The notes beneath the pieces are model-generated. The model saw only the letters and a program-made list of their open reading frames with translations. It was not told the DNA's origin and did no database searches. A program made the position numbers and the translations under genes. Of a stretch of DNA of 64,000 nucleotides, positions 12,944 through 25,800 are shown one piece after another; positions within the stretch are counted from its first letter, which is position 1; every line of letters begins with the position of its first letter. The DNA comes from Seriola aureovittata. Taxonomy: Eukaryota > Chordata > Actinopteri > Carangiformes > Carangidae. The DNA lies in the NCBI RefSeq assembly GCF_021018895.1, contig NC_079377.1:6144501-6208500 (forward strand), in the 5' to 3' direction.

Positions 12944-14217
12944 GGAATAGTTCGACATTATGGAAAATACACTCATTCATTCAAAATCCCACTGACATCT
13001 CACACAAAAAATCCAACCTAATGTCGTTCAGTTCATATTCCTGTTTTTTTGTAGCCTTTAAGGAACACCACTTTTCTTGATAATCCCTTGACCAACAAGC
13101 AAAGCAGATGGGTGAGTGTAGGGGTCAGCCCAGACTCATCAATAACACCAGGTCAGAGAGGACAAATAAGAGGACAATTAGGAAGAAAAAATGCTCACTA
13201 AGAAATTGCATTGTGTTACAGAAGCTAGTAGAACAGAGAATAGCTCAGATGTGAAGTCATGACTTCAGCTCGCTTTATAAAGCCAGAGCCAATTAGCTTA
13301 GCTCAAAGAGGAAAAGCTAGCTATTTAAATAAAACATTTTAACTGGCTTCTGTAATCTGTACAAAAACTGAGGTGACTGTTTGTGATTTCACAAAGTTTT
13401 TCCATGTCAGACTTTTTTGTGCAAGCTTTTTTACAGATTAAACAAATAACATATAAAACGGTAGTGAGAGACTAGAAGTGCCGGTAGGTGCCAAGCAAGC
13501 AGTCTCCAGTCTCAATGCTAAGCTAGGCTAACTGGCTACTGACAAATTAGCATACAGATATGAGAAAGGTACCAATTATCTAATCTAAAGCCCCTTTTAC
13601 ACTGGTCAGAAAACCTGCTTAGACCTGCCAACATCAGGCTTTTGTCAGCAATGGAAAAAGGGTACAATCAGCATTCACTCCCTGGTCGACTCTGTGGCAG
13701 TCACGGGTATTTATCAGCTCCATCTTCGATCAGCAGTGATGTAAATATGACACCCGGGTGTACACTCTAATGTTCGCCCATTTTCTGCGCTGTGAGTCTG
13801 TAAACACACCTGTCACTTGCCCAGCACGGTGCTGTTAAACCAGAGACACTGCAGCTACACTGTGCTTGGGCCTGCAAGAGTTAACGCTGTCCTGAAAATA
13901 AGTTTGAAAAAGTACACAATCACAGATCGAAGCGTCTGACACAGGCTCTGACACTTGGGAACACCGCCCTTACCAGTCTGCACGGCAGCTAGAGGCTCAT
14001 TGTTTGAATCTGTGCCTGTGAGAGTGCGTGTGTGCTCGGTAACTGCATGTGATGACATTGGGAACAGAAAGGCAAACTGGGCTGGCAGTGTAAAGGGAGT
14101 CGTTCGCCTTTTTTGAGCAGGCTTAAAAAACCTGCATATACGTGCTAATTTTGCTGTAAAAAGGATATAACTCTCAGCAAGTGAGCAAATAAGCATATTT
14201 CCCAGCATGCTGAACTA
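12944..14217. mobile_element. teleost inverted-end repeat interrupted by a second element
   Basis: The left end (aaaggaatagttcgacatta, 12942-12961) and the right end (about 14160-14217: ctctcagcaag, aagcatatttccca, gctgaactattt) match the two ends of a common teleost interspersed repeat as I know it. The interior segment 'tgctaagctaggctaact' (about 13517-13534) belongs to the same repeat. In other copies that segment lies close to the right end, but here about 570 bases intervene (see the next entry). Confidence 0.6.
13588..14105. mobile_element. nested miniature inverted-repeat element (hAT-like?)
   Basis: The left end (ccccttttacactggtcag, from about 13591) is mirrored at the right end (ctggcagtgtaaaggg, about 14083-14098). 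The pair bounds the sequence that splits the surrounding repeat. No transposase is inside. Superfamily assignment is tentative because I could not see a convincing target-site duplication. Confidence 0.5.
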
Positions 14218-15232
14218 TTTATTTAAGTTGCAACGTTTCTGGTAATAGGGTCAGTATTATTTTGTATTTTTAGCTTTTACTATACCAGTAATACCTGTGA
14301 GGCCAGTTTTACAGCCCCATTTTCTGAAAACATCAGCAGAGTGCGGGTAAAACTTTCCTCCTGTTACATTCTCTTGGGCTCATCTGACTCCTGTCTCACT
14401 TGAGAACTAGTTAGGCTTTTCATTTCCTTCACTTCTTGTGCTCTGGGCCCACATTTCTCCCCACACACACAGTGCTAAGCCCAGAGCTCAACACAGATAC
14501 ACACCACATGGCTCCCTGCATGTTATCTGCACGCAAACTACAGCAACACTGGCAAGAGGAGGAGGACGAGGAGGAGGAAGAGCACAGAGAGAGGGACAGG
14601 ACGGAGAGTAAGAGTAAGAGACACTGCTGCGGCTTTTCCAGCACTGGAGTGCGGCCAAGCCTGTGGCGGCAGAGTGAGCGTTGACCTCCAGTTAACCTTA
14701 CGCGGATGCACATACACAGACAGGCACACGCTCACACAAGGCTTGCATCCATATTTCATAGCAGAAATATATCCGCCCGACAGTATTTTACACCCACTGC
14801 AGAGCTCACCTCCCAGTGGCTGAGAGGGCTGAGAGGGCTGAGGAAGGCCGGGCCTGGAGACTGCTCCTCTTCCACCGACTGAGCCAAGAGCAACAGGGCC
14901 AATCGCACAATCATCTGGAGCTGAGCAGTTGAGGCTGCATGAGGGGCTTAAAGAGGAAGATCCATAAGTCCACTCTCCAGCTTTGTCTTGCCTTCCTACT
15001 TGTCAAATTTATGGATCAATAACACAGCTCTAACAACGTCTGACACAGCTCGATCTTTATCACGAGAAGCCGGACAGGTTACTGTAAGTGGTGGCTTTAC
15101 CTCATGACCTTTACGCCCCACGAATTCCCAGACCTCCTGGAGAGTTGACGACTCCCCACCTGTCCAACATCTGCTAGCCAAATGAAGTCCAGGGTTTGCT
15201 TCACATAATCTGATTATAGACAACCCCCCCCC

Positions 15233-15290
<58 letters not shown>
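15233..15290. repeat. (CA)n microsatellite
   Basis: Pure CA array of about 29 units, preceded by a C-run. Confidence 0.97.
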
Positions 15291-15291
<1 letters not shown>

Positions 15292-16855
15292 CCAAACCAC
15301 ACTTAAACCTCCCTCTCCGACACCCCTTTTTCTTCGACATTTTCTCTACCCCTCCGCTCCAGAGAAGTTGGACCACATGTGAACAGTCAGTGAACGGCAT
15401 CTGGACTGACCTCTTTTTTTTTTTTTTTTTTTTTTTGTTCTCTGGCAGAGACACTGGAAAATTTCAGTGGGCATGTCCTGTTAATTCCTCTCTCTTTCCC
15501 CCCTCCTTTGCTCTTTCTCATTCTCCATTACTGTCTCCCTCCCTGATCCCGTCTCAGTCTCTCTCTATATGTATGTATATACTATATGTGCACGCACACA
15601 CATCAAAGGAATGTTTTATGTACCAACATATCCAGCTCAGACTACAGAGGTTTAGTATATATCCTAGCTACCCTCTTCTTTCCCTTTATTTCTGGTACTC
15701 TGCTCTCATTTCTATCACTTTTCTTCTCTCCCCCGTCCTTCTCCTCCATCGCAGTGTATGATTGCTGCTTGGCTGGCCTCTGCATAAACCCTGTGCTCGC
15801 TCAGCAGCCATGCTTACTCTCACCCTCGGCCTCCCCGTCGCTGAGCGAGCCTCCGGAAAGTTCTCCTCTTGCTGAGGGCTGGCATCAGGACCCAATCCAT
15901 GTATGTGTTTATGGAGTTCTGACAAATTCCTTCCTCCTTGCTCCCTCTCTTGCGTTGCAGACTTGTCATGCAAGCATTATATTTAATCCCTCATTCCCGG
16001 TGCAGGCAGAAGCAGTGTGGTGGAGGAGAAATGGGGCTTGGAGCTGGAGCTATGGCCTCTGTGGTGGCTGGTGCACCATTATGGAGGCAGCAGGACAGGC
16101 AAGCAATGGGTTCAGATAGGCCTTGTGGTGGAGCGATGGGATATGTGGTGGAGCTGTATTTTCTTATAGCGGGGTACTGCCTGGGTCATTGGCACTGGGA
16201 ATACTGGTCACTTTGTAATTAATTGAATCATGATTAAACTATTCCACTCCACTGGGTATTAGGTTCTCCACTAGAGGTTAGAGAAATAACTGGGGCTATG
16301 CCTGCTGTTTTGTTAACTAGACCCAGTTATACCATGCCACATTGTATGGCTAAAGTAAAACAAAATACATAGTAAAGTTACAACACACAATGGTGTGCCA
16401 CATATGGTGCCATAAGTAAAAAAAATCAGCTCCATAACAACCCTGTTAGTAGCAACCCCTGCCTCCAGACTGGGGTCAAATTTCAGTTGCAAAAAAATCA
16501 CTTTGAGCGCTACAACACTAGTTTACCACAAAGGGTTGATTCGGAGATGTCACATGACTGTACAGCAAAGTACATTACATTGACTATTAAAAGTCATATA
16601 AACTTCTTTTGACCTCAGCTACACCCCAGTTATCCGGTTTGTGGTATCTGGAGTTTGAAACAAGGCCTCAGGATACTTCAGAATGCTTGTGTGATCGACT
16701 AAGAGCATCTGAAGCCTCCTTTGCAAGTGGCAGATTCAGATAGGGCTGCCTCGGCAATGTAACTTTCCAAAACGGACGACGTGACAAGCACACCCGTTTG
16801 AAGGCTATGGAGCAATGTTTTTAAGTGTGAAACCCATTTTTGCCCGTTCTCATTT

Positions 16856-16901
<46 letters not shown>
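16856..16901. repeat. (CA)n microsatellite
   Basis: Pure CA array of about 23 units. Confidence 0.97.
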
Positions 16902-16902
<1 letters not shown>

Positions 16903-18479
16903 GATACACACTCCAGCCAAAGGTTTTACACTAATCAACTGATCGAAAGGTGTGTCAGCAAAGGCAAGGTAAGGCATTTCGGTGAGTGACACAGCATATG
17001 AACATAGATTTGTTTGTTTGCAAGAAAACTCCACAGAGCACCTTTAAGAAACAACCAACCAAGTTTGCACAGGTGTGAAGGTTTGCACTCAAGTTCTCTG
17101 TTTTGCTTTTTTTTCTTGCTTCTGTTACTTTTCATGTGTACAACACGATGTAAACTGTCTGAAAGTTTGCTCCTTTTTCTTTGCTTGAACGATTCATCAT
17201 GTGACGAGGAGGAAGATCAGAGCTTCCCCTGGAGGTATTTATCTCCTGTATTGACCTGTCACTTAATTGAACTGGCTGCATGTGGAACTGTGAAGTGGAC
17301 CACCTTATTTAACCTGCAGGTTACCAGCACGTCTGAGTGTGGACAAGAGGTGTATTAACCCTTTCGCCTTTAGACAAGGTCTGACATCACGGCAACATAA
17401 CATGCTAAGACCGTAGGAGCTTAAAGCAATGCTACCAGCCTTTACAATCCATCCTGCTCCCAGAGGCCAAAGTGGTTTTAACTTCAATGATTTTTTTATT
17501 TGTTTGTTCAGAGCAAAAAGCTATAAACAAAGTACTGACATATTATCAGTGGTGTGGCGTAGGTTATATACTAGGATACAGTGTATACCAAATTATTTTC
17601 AGGTGGTATTACATATGCCCACCTTTACATACATATGATGAAATATTTTGTTTTGCAAATCAATCAGCTGTGATTCTGGATATCGCACACTGAAACACTA
17701 CATTTGCTTCATCTTGAGCACATCTTATATTCATGCATTAGGCCTTTGTAGGACCAGTAATATTTGCAAATTGCCCCTTCATGTTAATTTTATAATGTTG
17801 CAAAGCAGCTGTTCAAAGAGACAGTTTACAAAAGAAACCACTGGTCCATGGACTATGGGACTACTCACAAAGTGAGAAAATAGTTCATGTGTGGATGGAC
17901 TAAGAAATAGTTGACTCAAGATACATAGTTATGTGGTTGTCTCACCCTATAGTCTGTACTGATTGCAAAACGTGCATCTCTTCTGTGGCTAATGTTGATT
18001 TCATAATGATCCTTACTCCCTGAAGTCAAGCAGCACAAGTTGAGTGACAACGTCCAAATACTACAGGCCCGTCCTTCGCTGGATGGGCTTCTTTAAAATA
18101 AAAAAATTGGGGCATAAATTAAGAGTAGACCCACTTCTCCAGGCACCACTACACCACTGCATATTATCACCCTATAAAGTTCATGGGCAGAACATTTCAG
18201 CAAACAGTTTTACCCACCCAAGCAACATTATCATAGCTGCATAGCTGTTTTTGGTTGCTGTTACTTGATATGTTTTGCTGAGCTGCCTTGTCAAAAGTGA
18301 AATAACTTTAGGTCCGTCTGAATGATACATAGTGCCGGTCAGTGCAGCCTCAAACATGTTTTATGGGGCAGGAGTGATTTGCTTCTCAATGCATTGCGCG
18401 AGCTGAATCCTCATGACTGTTGCCTTCCACTCGTTTCAACACTTTCAGGTTAGAGCCTTATCAAAGGCCAGCAGGGACT

Positions 18480-19790
18480 CAGGTGTGAATCATGGTCTGC
18501 GGTTCATGAAAATATTCCTCAAAGTTGAAGGTGGCAGTAAATGCACCAAATGTTGAAGAGCGTTTTAGTGCCATTAACATACTTGGCATGGCCTCCAAAA
18601 TTTAGTGCTGTGTTAAAAGCAGTTTTTTGAGGTATCCACTTTTCTGCATTTGCTGGTCTATTCGAGCGCGAATGAAGTTTTGTGACAAAAAAGTCAGATT
18701 CCACAACAGTCAAATTTAAATCCAAGGTTAATTTCACTGCTTCTGTGTCCAGAAAAGCCTTGTACTCTGGGTCGAGTGAGTATTAATCTCCTGTAGTACA
18801 GAGTGTATCGCCCTGACGTGTACTCTCCTCAGCTCTGTTTCATCTTTGTCTTTGGAGTCTGTTGTTTCTTCCTCAACATAATCGTCCAGCATCCTGTTTT
18901 TGGTCCATCTCTGTTTTGGTGCAGGGCATCTGGAGCATCACCGTTGAATCTGTGGCTGTGTCCCCTAAATGTTGTACTTCTTCTTCACAGCAGAGCTTCC
19001 CACAGATTCGGTTGCACTTGACACAAGTTTCAGACCCATCAGCAATGTGTCATCTTCCCTGAAGTTGCTTGTTAGAGGGATCCAGTAATGCGAGAATCGT
19101 ATTCACAAGATGTTCAATAAACATTCATCTTGGCTCAGATAGTTCTCTCAGCAGTACAGCTGCTTCCATCCTCATTTCAGGGCCAAGGGCTTGCACAATA
19201 TCTTACTCTGAAAGTTGTGAGATGATAGCTTCAAAGGATGCAATGATAACTGACACAGTGGCCGGATGATCAGTGAATCTTTGATTGAGCAAACACTTCA
19301 TGTAAAGCGATCACAGGTTTCCGGAAAAAGTTGTAGAGTGTGCTGCAAACTCTGAAAAAACATCTATCCTGTGTTCGGTTTGACAGCATGAACAATAATG
19401 AAGTGCAGCTGGTGATTCAGGCAATATCCAGTACGTATGGTATTTCTCTTCTTCAGGATCTTCTGAACACCACCATGCTTGCCAGACAGACTTGACTCAA
19501 TGTCTTGGCTATGTTTAGTCCTGTTTTCCTGCGTTCAGAGATTATGGTGTCAGTCAGAGTTTTGGCGTCCCCTTTGTCCACACAAGTCATTGAGAGCAGA
19601 TGCTCCCTGACTTATTTGGTGACTTCAGAGACTAAATGAACAACTACTGATAGATTTTCCATGACAGTGAGATCCCTTCTGCCATCCACTTTTAGCGTAT
19701 ACAAGACTCCTCTGTTTGGTTGACCAGTCCGTCACTGACATTGCTACTGACAGGCAACTGGTTCTGCTCATTACAGCATGTGTACTTTGT
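18480..19790 (-). pseudogene. decayed hAT-type transposase (ZMYM1/TTF-like)
   Basis: Read on the minus strand, fragments in several frames resemble the hAT transposase family that includes ZMYM1-like genes. Around 19640-19450 the reading includes 'VDKGDAKTLTDTIISE', 'KTGLNIAK' and 'KHGGVQKIL'. A further piece reads 'YCLNHQLHFIIVHAVK' (about 19420-19375), the region before the catalytic core. The C-terminal portion continues toward 18519 ('VKLTLDLNLTVVESDFF'). Stops and frame changes break it throughout, so it is non-functional. The family call rests on remembered similarity; a protein search would settle it. Confidence 0.6.
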
Positions 19791-19879
19791 ATAACGTAAG
19801 AAATATTGCACTATTAAGGCCAGTTCATTGTTCTTTTTAATTGTGTAATCCAATTAAGAAAGTAAAAGTCCACTTGCAA

Positions 19880-20045
19880 CATCTGCAGCATTATGACACG
19901 TGTAGCCTTCCTCACATCTGGGCCTAGACACAATCCCATGTCCTACCTCTACATGCAGTTCCTTTGACCTTATCTCTTGGTTTTGCTCTGATATGCACTG
20001 TCATCAGTGAGACCTTATATAGACAGGTGAAGCAAAAAGGCCCTT
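19880..20045 (-). mobile_element. Tc1 transposase fragment
   Basis: The plus-strand text around 19915-20025 (acacaatccca, agttcctttgaccttat, tgcactgtcatcagtgagac, cttatatagacaggtg) corresponds to a stretch of the teleost Tc1 transposase lying on the minus strand. No ends or open frame are visible. It is a short remnant next to the hAT relic. Confidence 0.6.
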
Positions 20046-21327
20046 TTCAATTTTAACAATGAAAAGCATTAACAGCTCTATCTCTTGACTCTTGTGATAT
20101 CTTCAAGGCACGCAGAGAAACAAAAAGACAGAACAACAGACAAAGAGAATGATAGGAGATCAACAAGACAGTGAGAAACAAGGCTGTTTTGCGGTTTCTG
20201 TTCCGACCCAGCTTTCCCAGAAGAGTGAATCAGCTGAGGGCGACCACAGAGGAGCCCAGAGGGTTTTCATCAAGACCCCAGGGACTCTTCTATGATGAGC
20301 AGTTGGGCTTGGGCTGAACAACCCCCCACTCCTACACTGGCCCCTCTCTCTCTCTGTTTCCCAGTGACTCACACAGAGGTTGTCACACCACTGGGCACCA
20401 GCTGTATGACCACAACCCACCCAGGTGGTGGAAGGTTCAATTGTTAATGTGTTGACATATTTTCTCTCAGTTATAACTCCCCATACGCTGTTTACGTGCG
20501 GCTGGCATGTTTTATTTTCTGTGGCAACTATGACACATGTAAATCTGCTCCGGGGACATAAACATAATATATGAGCTTTGGTGGTGGTGAATGATCTACT
20601 TTGACCTGCTCATATGGATCCACTATGGATGTTGTTGATGTTGATGCTGTGTCTAACTATCTAGCTGTGGGATACTTTATTACCCTACCCTGACCCCACA
20701 GGGATTTTCTGTGGATCAGTATCCTACCAATGCTTCAGAACCTTTGTTAGGAAGCACTGCAGTATTTTGTTTCAGTGGAATTTTGAACAGAGTAATTTTA
20801 GTTTCTGTTCCTTGTAATCTCTGTTATGCTAGAAAATGTTCTTGGATCTCTTTGCTCTTTTGTCAGGAAGTCTCGCCTTCACATCCTGCATGGGAGCTGC
20901 CCAAAGCGACCACAGGTCGTTGAGCAACTCCGCTGGAGCTTTTGCTTGTTGCGTAACTTGCCCAGGAGCATCTGTGGATATGAACCTGTAACTTCTGGTT
21001 ACAACTTCTCTATCTCGCCTATTCCAAAGTGTTCTGACTCAAGGGTTTGCTTTGTGAGCAAATTTTCAAATGCCATTCAATTTCTAGGAAGCTTTACAAC
21101 TTAAAGGATAATAATGAAGAATAATTCTGGAGTATTACAACTTAATATGAGTGGTAAATATATCATTGTTATTATTACTAATAACACTAAGTGAGTACAA
21201 AATTACTGTAATGGCTGAAATTCGGGAACATGTAGACAGTCCATTAGGGCAAGAAACAGGAGTCAGGTGATCATACAGATGTTTAAGGATAATGCTGGTG
21301 ATATCCACATTTTTTCTGTTGTTGTAT

Positions 21328-21332
<5 letters not shown>

Positions 21333-21392
<60 letters not shown>

Positions 21393-21410
21393 TGTGTGTT
21401 TGTGTGTGTG
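21333..21410. repeat. (TG)n microsatellite
   Basis: TG array with two interruptions near its 3' end (about 21385 and 21400). Confidence 0.97.
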
Positions 21411-22847
21411 CATGTGTCCAAAGCATGTTATTTGTTCCTCTGTGCTGTTAAGCTACATTTCTTTTGTTCAAAAACAATTAAAAACACTTCAGTGAGCCTT
21501 GATGTTGCACTGGGTGTCATGCTATTTCATTACTGCGAACACACACACACAGTAGTTTATTTTGAGTCAGACTCATGTACATATTCGTGCTGCCAGAAAT
21601 GCTCAGTAGAGCACCAAATGTGTATTAATCCACAAGTGGAAAATAATCCCCAACAAATACACTACTCACTCCTGTTTGAGTAACATTTGCTAATAAAAAC
21701 TACAGTCCCTAGCTGTGTCAGAAAATTATTTAGTCTTTTGTTTTGTTTTGTTTTTAAAGATTTGGAATGAAAGGGCTAAGGGGGTCAGAGCCAGAAACAG
21801 GCTGGGAAAGTCGGAAAGTATTGAGACACACATCATAACACATCATTGGATTTGGTCTTTTCATAAGATTTGTTGGGTGTAACAAAAATGCAGAAATATT
21901 TGCAGCTTAATCTTTTGAACAAGTACATGTACACAAATTTAGCCAAATAGGCCAAAGTGGGAACAAACAATAAAATTTTTACCCAAATTGTTCATAGTAA
22001 ACATCTGTTTAGTTTATAAACCGGCTTCATCGTTCAACTTTGACCTCCTGTACCCACAGTTTGTCTCAGTCTGGTGACTGTGGGATAATTACAGGCATTA
22101 CTGCCCTGCTTACTTTCAGATATACCGCCAAATAAAATGGTTTAGGTAAACAGGATAAGCATTAGGCATATGATGGCCAAAACAATGAAAAACAGACCCA
22201 TGATCTTAAAAGAAATTAAATTTTAGAATTTTAAAAAATCTAACTTTGTTCCATTAATTGCATTGATGTTTTGTTCTAGGACCTATTTGTGAGTAAGGCT
22301 GGTGAATGACCTGCCCAACACAAAGTCTTCAGAGAGGCAAATGTAAACATATTCTAATTTGCTATAGATTAAACTGATTACATTATATTAGTAGTGTAGT
22401 TCATTTGGATCAGCTGAGAGGCTCCAGTTCTTCCCATGGTGTTCCCTGCGTGTCTTAATCTAACCATGTGCCCTTGCAATACATGAATACAGACTTACCA
22501 ACACTCTCCATTTCTTGCACTGTATGTGCAATGTACTGTATGATGTGGTCAGTATCAGACGATCTGCTGGATCAGTGAGCTTCCCCGTGCAGCTGCAGCC
22601 ATACTGTTAGACACCCTGCTTCAATGCAACCAGCCATTCTGCTCCCTGTTGAATGTATATTTGTAGAATGATCTGTATAGTCTACTGTCCACACTTTGTT
22701 TTGCAGCACTTTGTCTTCACACTGCATGTGAGGTCCTCATGTCTTGGGTCAGAATAGCGTACTGTATGTTAAGTCTCTGGACCAGTGTCAACATAGATCT
22801 CTGTATTTATTAGTGTGGTTCTGAATGTTGAAGTACTGTGAAAAAAA

Positions 22848-22853
22848 AATAAA
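22848..22853 (+). terminator. orphan candidate poly(A) signal
   Basis: AATAAA at the end of about 300 bases that read like a 3'UTR end. No coding gene lies nearby upstream, so any transcript would be noncoding or unknown. Confidence 0.2.
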
Positions 22854-25800
22854 AATCAAAGTACAGGAGATTATGTGTAATTTATTTGTCTGAGCACTGT
22901 AAAATTATTTGTTAATATGAATCAAAACAGTGCTGTTCTGTTTGCAGAATTACCGATTTACATTAGGAACATGAAATTATTTAAGCAGCTTTTCTTTGCT
23001 TGTTTTGATGAGACGATTTAAGGTGTCATCCTAAACGAAATGCAGCGACGAATCACAGGCCCAGTGTCTTTTGGTTTATCTCTGCGGTGGGTGTCGCATA
23101 AAGACACGGACAGTTCAGTAGGGTCGCGTTGTGCTCGGGTGTGTGAGGAATGGTGTGATGGTGGAAGCCAAGCAAAGAGGCACAGAGTGTTTGAGTCTGC
23201 TTGTGGTCGAAAGCAGAGCGAGCTCTGCAACAGGAAATGACAGAACTCGGCGCAGCGGCTAAAAATAATGCCCGTTGTTAAGGGAGAACAGAGCCGGGGA
23301 GGCAGCGGAGTACAGCAAATATTATTTCAATTAAACCACAGTCCCGAAACCACCGGCCATCTTTTCAGAGAAAAACCCAGGTGGCTGCCAGGGGAGAAAA
23401 TAAAGTGAAGAGAAGGAGAGGTGAGGAGTTGAAGCTCTCGCAAATGGAGTTAAAGGTTGGGTGTGGGTGATGGTGGTGGTGATGGGTCGGGTGGTGGGAT
23501 TATGAGTAAAATTCCTGTTAAGTTATGCCACTCTGCAATGACTCAGAGTCGGCTTTCTTTTCTTTTCTTGGGTCTTTTCGCAATGTCCTCCACGCCTCCT
23601 GCCCTCACTTCACTATTGTTACCAAATGAGGGAGGAGGGGGCATGGAGGGCTATAACGTTGGCATCAAACTGACACTATCGCCAATCCAGTTCACCTCCC
23701 CCTTTTCTAACCCCACTCACACACACATACACATACACACACACACACACACTGGCAAGCTCAACACACCCTGGCACTCAATGGTGCCGAGCTAAGAATG
23801 GAGCACTCCTTCAGCTCACGCAATGTGGTGTGCTGAAATTTCCTGCAATAAAAACTTGATTGGGAAGATACCCATTAAAATGTGTGAGGAAAGAGGAAAG
23901 AGCTGAGAGCCTGCCAGCCAACAAAGAATGAGAACGCAGAAGAAGAGGTTGGTGGACGGGGGGCGGGGGGGTTGTGTAGAGAAACGTTAGCGGGGGGAGG
24001 TTGAGGGATATTCTCTGTGCTGACCACTGGCTACCCTGCCACCCCTCTGCAAGAAAAAAAAGAAGCACATTTTGGCTTCTTTTGCATTCTCTCGCACTCT
24101 TCTCTTTCACTCTTTTTTTTCAAATGCTGTTTTCATTTAGCACATGGCAGCGCTCCCTCAAACTCTTGAGTTTCCCAAACCAAAAGCTATTTCCTGATTC
24201 ACTCCCTCTCTCATATAATTATTCTGCTGGCCCGTGTTTCTCCGCTCTTTTTTCAGGCTTTCTTTTCCAGCACTGCCTGTTCTGTACTCAGGGTGACATC
24301 ACAGCCTCAATGGGGCAAAGGCGGCCAGGTTCGTACTTTAGGGGTCAGAGGTCAGGGCTGCTCCCACTTGTTCACACATACTTAATGGCTATTTGCACTG
24401 GCACTGCGTTAGACCTGATGTAATCTTATGAAACACTTTTGCATGGGATAATGAAATTTGTCTGAATCACGTGTCCTCAAATACAGTCATTTAAGGTTAG
24501 GAACTTGATTTTAGTAAAGAAAGTCAAAAGTGCTAAAACATGCAAAATTTCATCGACTGTACAACTGGACGTCTGTATCTGGATTTGGGGGTATGGGTGT
24601 ATCGCAGGAGAGCAGAGCTGGGGTTGTTAAAAGACTTTTTCTGAGCTCAAGCGGGTCACATGGTTAATATGTTAAGGGTCCTTGTTAAAGACTGCAGTAT
24701 TCACCCCATAAATGGCCACATTGTTCCTGTTCACACACACACTTGTGCACACACTGAGGCTTTTTATGCCGTAACTATTCAGAATCACTCGTAATGTGCC
24801 CTCAAATCTGCTGTTAAAAGTGCGGCCGCATTACCAGTGCATTATAGCCACTCGACCTATGTTGTGTATGTTTTCCAGCCCCTCTCCGTGTCTTTCTGCT
24901 GATGGCGTTAAGCTGCATTAACACTCACCCCCACCCCCCTTCCCAGCTGTGTGGCTCTGTCCTCGTTCCAGCTGTTTGGGTGTGGCTGCTGCTGGCACCA
25001 TGAGAAACTGCCACAAACTCGGGGACGTTATGCTCATTAATTGACTGCCGGAGACGAGGCTGTAAAAAGAGAGGCAGGCTGCAGATAGACATATACGCAA
25101 TAGTTATGTATGTAATATTGCATGCATGTTAACACAATCCTTTGGTCATGGAACTCATATGTACTTTAGATTCTAATCCATTGTTGAAAGGTATGCGGTG
25201 ATTCAGAAAACCAACAAACTGGCAATTAAAAAAGGATATTGGGTTTTAGAGCTGCACTGATCAATATTTGTATAGTAGCAGTGGCTCCAATTACAATCTA
25301 TGATATAAAAGGTGTGCTTCATAGGAATGAATTATCACCCAAATCTGCAGCTCTGTGGAGCGCTTTAGCATCTTCAAGCTCACTGTGTTTCTGACCCAAA
25401 ACTTTACTGTTTTGGTTCACTCTGAGCGTTCTCATCAGCCTTGTTCCCATCAGCAGCAGGCAGCTGTTTCCAATGATGTACATTAACTGCCTACAGCCTA
25501 ACGACAGACAGACAAAGCAGCAAGCTTTTGCACTATGCACTAGCTTTTTAGCACTATGAACAAAGCTGCTTAAGAGTCAGACTTCTTTTCAAGAGATGCT
25601 GGAGTGCTGAGCTAAAATGAATATTGGATATTTTTGAATATTGGGGTTCCATTCATCAGGTGGCCATAAACATAACTCAAAATGATTGATAATGTTGCCT
25701 TGTGCTGGCTGGATGTGTTAATAGGTAATTATTTGCTAACATGTGAACACCAATCCCTTTTTAAATAAAGAAACTTGTAAAAGGCATCATTGTTTTTCTG

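Larger units (their letters stand above)
14218..18479. other. gene-free interval with microsatellites
   Basis: No gene is supported. Contents: a GGA/GAG-rich tract (about 14553-14600), a GC-rich patch (about 14790-14960) that stands out from AT-rich neighbours, CA arrays at 15233-15290 and 16856-16901, and a T-run (about 15413-15436). The longer reading frames (up to 177 codons near 15586-16119) are low-complexity Ser/Pro/Leu translations and look like chance. Confidence 0.5.

Noticed and set aside
14996..15454. 152-codon minus-strand frame with poly-Lys and poly-Cys/Val
   Set aside because: Produced by a T-run and a CA array read through; not a gene.
15586..16119. 177-codon plus-strand frame
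   Set aside because: Ser/Pro/Leu-rich translation of pyrimidine-rich DNA with no domain. No exon-like borders fit a known gene.
24001..24423. 140-codon plus-strand frame
   Set aside because: Phe/Leu/Ser-rich translation of pyrimidine-rich sequence; no motif and no splice context.
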